DNA from: an uncultured Rhodospirillales bacterium
Lineage (GTDB): Bacteria > Pseudomonadota > Alphaproteobacteria > Azospirillales > Azospirillaceae
Direction of reading: 5' to 3'
Length of the DNA: 41,392 bases
Assembly (NCBI GenBank): GCA_903927615.1
Contig: CAIYNU010000004.1
Coordinates: 1 to 41,392, forward strand
Both the position numbers and the translations under genes were made by a program. Positions 26,321 to 34,349 of this stretch are shown here, piece by piece. Under the pieces are notes generated by a model. It was not told the DNA's origin. It did not search any database and saw only the letters and a list, made by a program, of their open reading frames with translations. Numbering within the stretch: position 1 is the first letter of the stretch; the number at the start of each line of letters is the position of its first letter.

Positions 26321-27538
26321 ATGGTCGATGAATCGTCCGGGCACACGGCGGAGTACCTCGAAGACCTGATGAAGCAGTTGGAGTCGCACCGGAAGTGGGT
26401 ACAAGGGCAACGCGGCGGGCGGCCCGCGGATCTGGCTCAAGCTGATTTGTCGGGTCTGTCCCTCCCCAAAGCGGTCTTGCGCAAGGTGCGGTTGACCGGT
26501 GCTTGCCTCACTCATGCTGATCTGTCCAACGCCGATATGGGCGCCGCGATTCTGATCATGGCGGACCTGAGCGGCAGCGACCTGCACGGCGCCGATTTGA
26601 TGGGCGCCGACCTGCGCGGCGCCTGCCTTAACGGGGCCAATCTGGCCGACGCCAACCTGGCCGGCACCGACTTTGGGGTCGGCTCCATGGCCACGGCCGA
26701 CCCGATGATTCGCTTCACCGGGACGCCCGCCCCGGCCCGGCGCACCGAACTTCGGGATGCCGACTTGTCGCGGGCGCTGATGCGAGGCGCCAAGCTGGCC
26801 GATTGCGATCTGACCGGGGCCGAACTGGTGGATGCCGACCTGACCGGGGCCGATTTGCGCGGCGCGATTCTGGTGGCGACGGACCTGAGCGGCGCCACCC
26901 TGACCAGTGCCGAGTTGAAGGGGGCGGTGCTGTCGGGGGCGCGAATCGACGACACGGTTCTGGCTCAACTGGTGGAATTGGGGGCCGAGCGTCGGGCCAA
27001 GCTGGTGTCGGTGATCGACCGGTTGCCGGACCTGGCCGAACTGCACCGGCAGTGGATCGAGACGGGCGGACGGGAAGGGCAGCGGTTGGAACTGGACATG
27101 GCCGACCTGGAAGGCGCCAATCTTGCCGGCCTGGATCTCTCGGGCGCCAGCATCCGGCGTTCGAAGCTGGATGGGGCGAATTTGCACGGCACCGCGCTGG
27201 TGATGGCGGATCTGGTCTATTGCTCGCTGATCGGTGCCGACCTCTCAGAGGCCAACCTGTCGGGCTGTGTCATGCGCCGGGTCAATCTGACCGGGGCCAG
27301 TCTTAAAGACGCGGTCCTGAAATCGGTACCGATCGTCGGTGACCCGGATCGGCCGTGGCCAACCAACCTTCAGTCGGCCCGGTTGGTGAATGCCGATATG
27401 CGGTGTCAGGTGGCGGAAGGGGCGTTGCTGGCCTATGCCGACCTGACCGGGGCGCAACTCAATTTCGCGCTGCTGAAGGGCAGCGACCTGACCGGCGCCA
27501 GGTATGTTCGGCCGGGCGCGGACGTCGTTCCGGAATAG
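26321..27538 (+). CDS. Pentapeptide-repeat protein with two similar halves
   Basis: This 405-residue protein is built mostly of A(D/N)LxG-type pentapeptides, which fold into a right-handed quadrilateral beta-helix. Two blocks are seen, about residues 35-215 and 260-395. Each block is preceded by a similar helical cap: SHRKWVQGQRGGRPADLAQADLSG near residue 22 and LHRQWIETGGREGQRLELDMADLEG near 243, sharing HR-x-W and a following G-rich turn. The protein has no signal peptide or membrane segment. The start is the ATG with GGGGAGCAA upstream. Known pentapeptide proteins include gyrase-protecting DNA mimics, but nothing here shows such a role; the function is unknown. Confidence 0.88.
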   Translation: MVDESSGHTAEYLEDLMKQLESHRKWVQGQRGGRPADLAQADLSGLSLPKAVLRKVRLTGACLTHADLSNADMGAAILIMADLSGSDLHGADLMGADLRGACLNGANLADANLAGTDFGVGSMATADPMIRFTGTPAPARRTELRDADLSRALMRGAKLADCDLTGAELVDADLTGADLRGAILVATDLSGATLTSAELKGAVLSGARIDDTVLAQLVELGAERRAKLVSVIDRLPDLAELHRQWIETGGREGQRLELDMADLEGANLAGLDLSGASIRRSKLDGANLHGTALVMADLVYCSLIGADLSEANLSGCVMRRVNLTGASLKDAVLKSVPIVGDPDRPWPTNLQSARLVNADMRCQVAEGALLAYADLTGAQLNFALLKGSDLTGARYVRPGADVVPE

Positions 27539-27595
27539 GCGGTCGCCGGCCCTATCGTCAGCCCAGCCATCCCTGCCGCACTGCCGCAGGCCACC

Positions 27596-29137
<1,542 letters not shown>

Positions 29138-29139
29138 TG

Positions 29140-29151
29140 CCGGCGCGCCGG
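29140..29151. terminator. Palindrome between convergent guaB and transporter genes
   Basis: CCGGCGCGCCGG is a perfect 12-base palindrome two bases after the guaB stop, in the 39-bp gap between convergent genes. There is no spare loop and no T-run, so a bidirectional terminator role is only a guess from position. Confidence 0.2.
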
Positions 29152-29176
29152 TGACGGGGGATGGCCTTGGGTCCGC

Positions 29177-30550
29177 CTACAGCCAGCCCAACAACCGCCA
29201 CCAACCATAATCCAGCGGCAACAGAACCAAAATGGTTGCGGCAGCCAGCAGCAAGCACAGCTTCTGGGCCGCCGCCAGCCGCTCGCCGCCAAGCTGCATG
29301 GCCACCACCAACGGCGCCGATTCGTAAGGCAGGATCGGGTTGGAGAAGCCCAGCACCTGGCTCATCAGCACCACGTCCAGGGGCAGGCCCGAGGCCTTGG
29401 CCATTTGTTCGGCCAGCGGGGTTAGTACCGTGGGGGCGCCGGGCAGGGTGGTGATCATCGACACCAGGGTGCTGACGGTGGCCAGACTGGCGAAGTTCAT
29501 GGCCGGATGATCGGGCGCCAGCGGCAATCCCTGAAGGATCGCCGAGGCCAGGCGGTTGCCCAGACCCGACTGATCGACCATCGCCCCCAGCCCCATGATG
29601 CCGGCGACATAGAACAGCGAACCGTAATTGATCTGATCGTTGAAGGCCTTGCCCTTGACCAGGGCGATGCCCGGCCACAGCAGCACCAGCGCCACCGCCA
29701 TGCTGACCCAGGCCGGGCTGATATGGTGAAGGAAGTCGGTGGCCCACAGGGCCAGGGCCATGGTTAGCAGGACGGCCAGCCACCGCTCGTCGCCGGTCAT
29801 GACCGGGGGGCGGGCGGCGGGCGGCACCGGCTTCGGGGTGTCCGGCCACAGCCAGACGATCAGCGGAATCATGATGGCGGTTTTGAGCAAGCCTAAAATC
29901 GGGAAATGCAGCGCCAGATAGCCGCCATAGGTGGGAACGATATGGTAGAGTTTCTCGGAGGCGCCCACCAAAACCAGATTGGGCAGGTTGGCCGGCAGTA
30001 CCGAGAAGGTCGGGACATGACAGCCGAACGCCGCCGCCAGCACCACGCCGGTGTGGCCGCGGCTGCCGCGCTCGAAGCCGAAGCGGGCGGCGAGACCAAG
30101 GGCGATGGGCATCAACAGGATGGCCCGGCCCATGGACGAGGGCATGACGAAGCCCAGCGCCACGCCGACCACCGTGACGCCGGCGATGACGCCCCAATAG
30201 GTGGTGCCGAACATCCGCGCAACCCGGGTCGCGATGCGCTCGCCAAGTCCGGTGGTCCGGACCGCCACGCCCATCACCAACCCGCCGAAGATCAGCCACA
30301 GCGCGGCGGAATCAAAGCCCCCGAACACCACCGCCGGCGGTGCCACCGCGAACAGCATGGCCACGGTGAAGAAGGCAATGGCGGTGATGTGCTCGGGCAC
30401 CGCTCCGGTCGCCCACAGGCCGAGGGCGGCGATGATCAGCGCCAGTGCCCGGGTCTCGGCGGGCGGCAGCGGCGGAAACACCAGGACCAGCAACGCTGCG
30501 ACGACGGCGGCACCGGCTAGTAGTTGGGCGGTGGAACAGGGCAATTTCAT
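29177..30550 (-). CDS. SLC13/DASS-family anion transporter
   Basis: This 457-residue inner-membrane protein has about twelve hydrophobic segments. It fits the divalent anion:sodium symporter family (dicarboxylates, citrate, sulfate) of the ion transporter superfamily. Two re-entrant hairpin motifs appear in inverted-repeat fashion: PSSMGRAILLMPIALGLA with LPANLPNLVLVGASEKL in the first half, and TLPGAPTVLTPLAEQMA with GFSNPILPYESAPLVVAMQLGG in the second. The start is taken as the ATG giving MKLPCSTAQLL; an in-frame GTG three codons upstream (30559) is possible. The substrate is unknown. It stands alone on the - strand. Confidence 0.85.
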   Translation of the reverse strand: MKLPCSTAQLLAGAAVVAALLVLVFPPLPPAETRALALIIAALGLWATGAVPEHITAIAFFTVAMLFAVAPPAVVFGGFDSAALWLIFGGLVMGVAVRTTGLGERIATRVARMFGTTYWGVIAGVTVVGVALGFVMPSSMGRAILLMPIALGLAARFGFERGSRGHTGVVLAAAFGCHVPTFSVLPANLPNLVLVGASEKLYHIVPTYGGYLALHFPILGLLKTAIMIPLIVWLWPDTPKPVPPAARPPVMTGDERWLAVLLTMALALWATDFLHHISPAWVSMAVALVLLWPGIALVKGKAFNDQINYGSLFYVAGIMGLGAMVDQSGLGNRLASAILQGLPLAPDHPAMNFASLATVSTLVSMITTLPGAPTVLTPLAEQMAKASGLPLDVVLMSQVLGFSNPILPYESAPLVVAMQLGGERLAAAQKLCLLLAAATILVLLPLDYGWWRLLGWL

Positions 30551-30965
30551 CAGGACCACGCGGTAATGGGCTGACCGGTGTTGTCGCCATTGCCGCCGGC
30601 CCTGTAAAGCCGGACGCGGGCCCGCCCGGTGCGGGGGGGCTCTGCGTTTCCGGCGGGGACCGGGCGGTCCCGGTTCCGGCCGTTTGTCGGTTCCGCACGC
30701 ACCTTGCGTCAGTGTGGCGGACTTGTTACCTCATCACGGCGATCATATCCGGTCGCGCTATTCATACGAGGGTATGTTGCGCCCTGCGAACGCCAGTCTT
30801 GCGACGGCGAGGCCGTGGATTTGGCTGATCTGGCCCACGACGCCTTGATTCAGGCCGCCTGAACCGGGCCTGAAGGATCATGATTTGGTGGGCTCTGCCC
30901 ACACCCGCCAGGAGGCCAGCCTCCTGGCGGGTGTCGGGCAGAGCCCGGCAAACCGTAGGCCAAAC
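30551..30965. other. Intergenic stretch without a supported gene
   Basis: About 415 bp between the SLC13-type gene start and the end of the small membrane protein gene. Open frames here have no recognisable product, ribosome binding site or family match. The only clear structure is the very long palindrome at 30884-30952, listed separately. Promoter elements of the SLC13-type gene should lie in 30551-30700, but I see no good match. Confidence 0.6.
30884..30952. repeat. Very long intergenic palindrome
   Basis: Left arm GGGCTCTGCCC (30890-30900) plus a 16-base segment (30901-30916) pairs perfectly with 30919-30934 and 30936-30946, with only a two-base loop and one bulged C (30935). Outer TTTG/CAAA pairs extend it further. 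The total is 27 perfect pairs plus four. It lies 20 bp beyond the stop of the - strand small membrane protein gene. It may stop transcription or protect mRNA ends, but no T-run follows. Its GC-rich text resembles mobile intergenic palindromes I associate with Rhodospirillales. Confidence 0.85.
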
Positions 30966-31184
30966 TTAAAGCACCCCCAAACTGCCGAACACCCGATAGC
31001 CGACCAGCAGGATCATGACGATCAGGTAGCTGCGCAGCGCCAGCAGCGACCACTTCACCACGGGCCGCAGAGCCATCCGGCCCAACCGGTCCGGGTCGCA
31101 CTTGATCTCCGGGGTGTCGTCGAGGGGGTGAATGACGCGGTAGCAGGGCAGGGGCCGATCAAGGGTCAGGTCGAGGGTGGTCAT
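30966..31184 (-). CDS. Small single-pass membrane protein downstream of the NRAMP-like gene
   Basis: I do not recognise a named family. The 72-residue product begins MTTLDLTLDRPLPCYRVIH, has a charged middle (DDTPEIKCDPDRLGRMALRP) and ends with one hydrophobic helix (VVKWSLLALRSYLIVMILLVGYRVF, about 43-68). Start and reality are supported by AAGGAAC eight to nine bases upstream, a clean in-frame stop and a position 53 bp after the NRAMP-like gene on the same strand. By position it may be a small accessory subunit of that transporter; this is inference only. Confidence 0.7.
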   Translation of the reverse strand: MTTLDLTLDRPLPCYRVIHPLDDTPEIKCDPDRLGRMALRPVVKWSLLALRSYLIVMILLVGYRVFGSLGVL

Positions 31185-31237
31185 GGCGGGGGTTCCTTTT
31201 CCGTATGCGGGGATCCGTGGTTGGGGGGGGGCTAGGC

Positions 31238-32536
31238 TCAGGGGGGTGGGGCGGGGAACAGGTCGGGGGCCAGCACCTGTGCCGCCAGAACCAGCGACAG
31301 GGCGAACAGCAAGGCAATGACCGTCCAGTTGACGACGTTGTTCCAGGGCTTGTTGACGAACGCGTCGCCCAGCAACTCGCGGTCGTTCAGCAGCAATTGA
31401 AGAAAGATGATGGCCGAGGGCAGCATGATTCCGGCGAGCACCTGCACGGAAACGATGATCGCCTGAAGCGGCGCGCCCGGGATCAGCACCAGGGCCGCCG
31501 CCAGCGCCACGCAGGCGGCATAGCTGGCATAAAATCCCGGGGCTTCGCTCATTTTCATCTGTAGGCTGTGGGTCCAGCAGGCGACTTCGCCCCAGGCCCA
31601 GGCGCTGGACAGCGAGACGGCCGTGGCGCCCAGCACCGCGCAGTTGACCATCATCAGCAAAATCAGGGTCTTGCCCAGATGCCCGATGGTGGGCGCCAGG
31701 GCTTCGGCCATTTGGGCCGGGTCGGTGTAATCCAGGCCGGCCTGGTGCAGGGCGTTGCCGACCAGCATCATGGCCAACCCCAGGGCCACCACCATGCAGG
31801 CGCCGAGGAAGGTGTCGATCCGTGCCCATTTCAGGTCGGAAAAACGCAGGCGCTTGTCGGCGACGCAGCTTTGCTGGAAGAACAACTGCCAGGGCGCGAT
31901 GGTGGTGCCGACGATGGCAATCACCAGAAACACCAGATCCGGTGTGACGCCACCGGCAGGAACGCTGGGGACCACCAGATCCTGAACGATGGTGCCGGCA
32001 TCGGGCGCGGTCATGGCCGCCAGCACGAACCACGCCAGGTCCAGGCCGCACAGTACCAGGGTCATCCGTTCCCAACGGCGATAGCTGCCGGTGCCGACCA
32101 ACCCGACCAGGGCTGCGGCGGCCAGCGGGACCGCGATCAGGGGCGAAAGGCCCAGCTTGTCGGCGGCCAGGGCGACGGCCGCGAATTCCGTGACCAGGGT
32201 CAGGAAATTAACCAGCAGCAGGTCGAACAGAGAGAATCGGCCCCACCACTTGCCAAAGCGACGGTAAATCATCGCGGCGTGACCGCGTCCGGTGGCAATG
32301 CCCAGGCGGGCGACCATCTCTTGGATGAAATAGGTGACCGGCAACAGCAGCAACAACACCCACAGCAGTTTGGTGCCGTATTGGGCGCCGGCCTGGGTGT
32401 AGGTGGAAATGGCGCCGGCGTCATTATCGGCAACCATGACGATCAGGCCTGGGCCGGCGACCACCAGGAAGCTCAGCAGGCGGTGGCTCCAGCGGGATCC
32501 GACCGTGTGGCCATGGGGCTCGGTTGTGGGGGGCAT
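31238..32536 (-). CDS. NRAMP-family divalent metal transporter, non-canonical metal site
   Basis: This 432-residue inner-membrane protein has eleven hydrophobic segments and an overall NRAMP fold (AGPGLIVMVADNDAGAIST in helix 1, IVGTTIAPWQLFFQQS in helix 6). In canonical Mn/Fe transporters helix 1 has DPGN and helix 6 has AxxMPH. Here these read D39-A-G-A42 and TTIA214-P-W216, so the Asp is kept but the Asn and the Met ligands are both alanine. The metal preference may therefore differ; NRAMP-related magnesium carriers also lack the soft Met ligand. AAGGAGG seven bases upstream fixes the start. Small ORFs lie before and after it. Confidence 0.88.
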   Translation of the reverse strand: MPPTTEPHGHTVGSRWSHRLLSFLVVAGPGLIVMVADNDAGAISTYTQAGAQYGTKLLWVLLLLLPVTYFIQEMVARLGIATGRGHAAMIYRRFGKWWGRFSLFDLLLVNFLTLVTEFAAVALAADKLGLSPLIAVPLAAAALVGLVGTGSYRRWERMTLVLCGLDLAWFVLAAMTAPDAGTIVQDLVVPSVPAGGVTPDLVFLVIAIVGTTIAPWQLFFQQSCVADKRLRFSDLKWARIDTFLGACMVVALGLAMMLVGNALHQAGLDYTDPAQMAEALAPTIGHLGKTLILLMMVNCAVLGATAVSLSSAWAWGEVACWTHSLQMKMSEAPGFYASYAACVALAAALVLIPGAPLQAIIVSVQVLAGIMLPSAIIFLQLLLNDRELLGDAFVNKPWNNVVNWTVIALLFALSLVLAAQVLAPDLFPAPPP

Positions 32537-32589
32537 GGTCCGCCTCCTTCGGTTTCGGCCAAGCCGACCCGGCGGAGACGGGGCTCCGC

Positions 32590-32679
32590 CTAACCGGCTT
32601 GAACGGGCGCCGGATCGGCGCCGCGGGCTTTGCACAGGGGTCCGGACCCAACGGTCCGGACGGTAGGGTCGTCGTCCAT
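32590..32679 (-). CDS. Candidate 29-residue leader peptide before the NRAMP-like gene
   Basis: A short frame, MDDDPTVRTVGSGPLCKARG and nine more residues, with GGAAGG nine bases before its ATG and a stop 53 bp before the NRAMP-like start. No family is recognised. It has an acidic start and no membrane segment. It could be a translated leader or a chance frame. Confidence 0.3.
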   Translation of the reverse strand: MDDDPTVRTVGSGPLCKARGADPAPVQAG

Positions 32680-32714
32680 GGGGGGCCTTCCAGGCGTGAA
32701 GGGGGAACCGGCCG

Positions 32715-32906
32715 CTATTCCGGCGCGGCAAGGGCGCGTAAGGCGGGATTGCGCTCCCGCCACGCGAGCCAGATCAGCGGTCGAAACCGCACCGCCCGGG
32801 ACAAACCCGCGGGGCGGCGACGGCAACGGCGGGGCCGGGACATCCAGGAGACGGGCTGGGGCGCCGGTCTGAAATCGGAAACGGCAGCATCGAAAAGGGC
32901 GGCCAT
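32715..32906 (-). CDS. Candidate 63-residue basic protein at the head of the NRAMP-like operon
   Basis: The frame starts MAALFDAAVSDFRPAPQP, has an Arg-rich middle and ends RFRPLIWLAWRERNPALRAL plus four residues. A strong ribosome binding site GAGGAGG lies eight bases before the ATG (minus strand), better than that of many certain genes here. No family is recognised, and the Arg-rich composition is also what chance frames in GC-rich DNA look like. It precedes the 29-residue frame and the transporter on the same strand. Confidence 0.45.
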   Translation of the reverse strand: MAALFDAAVSDFRPAPQPVSWMSRPRRCRRRPAGLSRAVRFRPLIWLAWRERNPALRALAAPE

Positions 32907-33237
32907 CGTGAAGCCTCCTCGGTTTGCGGTGTGATACCGAACCCAGGAAGCGTCCGACCGCTTGGCCGGTCAGCGCAGGGGCGCCGACCTCCGTTTCGCG
33001 GTCACACAGCCATCCCGGGCAGGTGCTACCGCCACAGGCACAAACCGTCTGGTGGGACGACTGTGACACTCGGCGGACGAACTGCTAGGTCGCGGGCTCA
33101 TGTGATCCTTCAAAGCTGTTTCACACGTCCGACTGCCGGGGAGCGATCCCTGGGGCGCAGGACGGGCAACGTCCGGTGATGGTCCGGCGGGCTTAAGCGG
33201 GCCTTGGAACCAAGTCTGACGGCGCTGCCTGAGGTGC
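32907..33237 (-). promoter_or_regulatory. Long leader candidate of the NRAMP-like operon
   Basis: About 330 bases lie between the predicted promoter and the first small frame. They have no supported gene on either strand. Small inverted repeats are present, for example GGACG/CGTCC (33160-33174) and CTTGG-AA-CCAAG (33203-33214). I compared it by eye with M-box, yybP-ykoY and mini-ykkC consensus features and found no convincing match. Confidence 0.3.
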
Positions 33238-33265
33238 TATATACCTCCCGGCGGCGGCGGATCAA
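33238..33265 (-). promoter_or_regulatory. Candidate - strand promoter of the NRAMP-like operon
   Basis: On the minus strand TTGATC (33265-33260) and TATATA (33243-33238) are 16 bp apart; each matches four of six. The -10 lies inside the inverted repeat GAGGT-gctatat-ACCTC (33231-33247), which could be an operator over the promoter. Confidence 0.35.
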
Positions 33266-33502
33266 GTGGATTGTGACCGAATCTTAAAGGTCGGCAGGCC
33301 CGGATGTACCGACTCCGCGGTGTCCTAATACTCTGCCGGGACCACCACTGATGCGGCGGATCGGTCAATTAAAAGAGAAATATTACCGGATTGTTGGCGG
33401 CTCTTTTTGTTGGGTGCGACATTTTGTCCTTCTGTCTGGCCTTACAGGTGGCTGGTCAAGGGGCACCTGCTATGGTCCCCGTCAACAACAAGAGTCGATG
33501 TC
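33248..33502. other. Intergenic region between the NRAMP-like operon and the hemerythrin gene
   Basis: No gene is supported here. A relatively AT-rich stretch at 33365-33430 (TTAAAAGAGAAATATTACC, then CTCTTTTTGTTGG) is the likely place for the + strand promoter of the hemerythrin gene, but no pair of boxes stands out. Confidence 0.5.
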
Positions 33503-33559
33503 TGTCTCATGCGGATGAGTCTGTCTCGTGTGGACGAACGTGTCTCGTGTCGACAAGTC
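33503..33559 (+). repeat. Three tandem 19-bp repeats before the hemerythrin gene
   Basis: Units start at 33503, 33522 and 33541, with an exact 19-bp period: TGTCTCATGCGGATGAGTC, TGTCTCGTGTGGACGAACG and TGTCTCGTGTCGACAAGTC. Each can form a small hairpin with four to five pairs (CTCAT/ATGAG in unit 1; TCGT/ACGA in unit 2). The A-to-G and T-to-C changes between units 1 and 2 keep the pair. The array ends two bases before the ribosome binding site GGAGGAA. The period is not a multiple of three, so it does not encode a peptide repeat. Confidence 0.85.
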
Positions 33560-33572
33560 TGGAGGAACGAAG

Positions 33573-34265
33573 ATGGGATTCTTTAACTGGGGACGCAAGG
33601 CCACGAACGCGGATCAGGTCTATTCCGTGATGAACGACGATCATGTGGACCTTTACCGGATCGTTGCGGAATTGCGTGATGGGATCGCCATTCAGGTTCG
33701 GGGTGGGACCGAGCGGGGCTTCCAGCAGATCAATCTCCTCGGCACGATCCAAAAGCTGATCGACAAGGCCCGGGCCCACTTCCAGCGGGAAGAGGCTCTG
33801 ATGGCGGAATACGGCTATCCCGACGCCCGGGCTCACCGGAGCGAACACCTGATGCTGCTGCGCAGCATCGAGACCTATCATGCCAATCTGGCGTCGGGGG
33901 GACGTCCGATCACCGACGAGGTGGTCAAATATCTTAAGGCCTGGCTGACCAATCACATCCGGACCACCGATCGGCAACTGGACCGCTTCCTGGTCTCGGC
34001 AGCCAAGAAGGCGGCGCCGGGGGGGCGGGGTGATCTCCATCAGGGGGGGGAAGCGGGCTGGACTGCCGAGAACACCCTGTTGTGGGCCACCCTTCAGGAC
34101 ACCGTTTCCAGTGAGACGGTTCGGGTGCATCGCCGGCAAAACGCCGATAGCCTCCAGGAAATGCAAGTTCGCCATCTGCGCGAGAAGAGCCGCCAGCAGA
34201 AGGAAAGCGGGCGCCGGCGGGCGGCAACCGTAGCGCGGCAGGTTCGCGCCGTCTTTTTCGAATAG
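33573..34265 (+). CDS. Bacteriohemerythrin with a C-terminal extension
   Basis: This 230-residue protein has a bacterial hemerythrin domain (about 10-140), an O2-binding di-iron four-helix bundle. All seven ligands fit the family spacing: H24, H69-x3-E73, H88-x3-H92 and H128-x4-D133. The last ligands lie in the typical LKAWLTNHIRTTDRQL segment. The start is the ATG with GGAGGAA upstream; an in-frame GTG 45 bp earlier lies within the repeat array. After residue 140 comes a basic, glutamine-rich extension of about 90 residues, which is not part of the domain. It could be an O2 sensor, carrier or buffer; the extension suggests a partner or nucleic-acid contact. It is a single-gene unit. Confidence 0.9.
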   Translation: MGFFNWGRKATNADQVYSVMNDDHVDLYRIVAELRDGIAIQVRGGTERGFQQINLLGTIQKLIDKARAHFQREEALMAEYGYPDARAHRSEHLMLLRSIETYHANLASGGRPITDEVVKYLKAWLTNHIRTTDRQLDRFLVSAAKKAAPGGRGDLHQGGEAGWTAENTLLWATLQDTVSSETVRVHRRQNADSLQEMQVRHLREKSRQQKESGRRRAATVARQVRAVFFE

Positions 34266-34278
34266 GGAAAAGGCCCCG

Positions 34279-34300
34279 AGCGGGCATCCTGCCCGCTTTT
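34279..34300 (+). terminator. Rho-independent terminator of the hemerythrin gene
   Basis: AGCGGGC (34279-34285), loop ATCCT, GCCCGCT (34291-34297) and then TTT (34298-34300). The stem is seven perfect pairs and begins 13 bp after the stop codon. It is the best terminator in the window. Confidence 0.75.
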
Positions 34301-34349
34301 CGGAGCCCTGTCGTTGAGCGTGCGCGGTTGCATGGCGCTCGGACGGCGA

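Noticed and set aside
29140-29151. Strong bidirectional terminator after guaB
   Set aside because: It is a palindrome without loop or T-run; kept only as a low-confidence feature.
30445-30828. Plus-strand gene in the gap next to the SLC13-type gene
   Set aside because: No ribosome binding site, no recognisable product, and it overlaps the transporter start in antisense.
32590-33069. Longer minus-strand gene starting at 33069 with several cysteines
   Set aside because: It would span the leader and read through the strong ribosome binding site of the 63-codon frame in another frame; its translation changes into Arg/Pro-rich text with no motif.
32907-33237. Known metal riboswitch (M-box or yybP-ykoY) or mini-ykkC in the NRAMP-like leader
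   Set aside because: The conserved core sequences of these families are not visible on the minus strand; only weak, general hairpins are.
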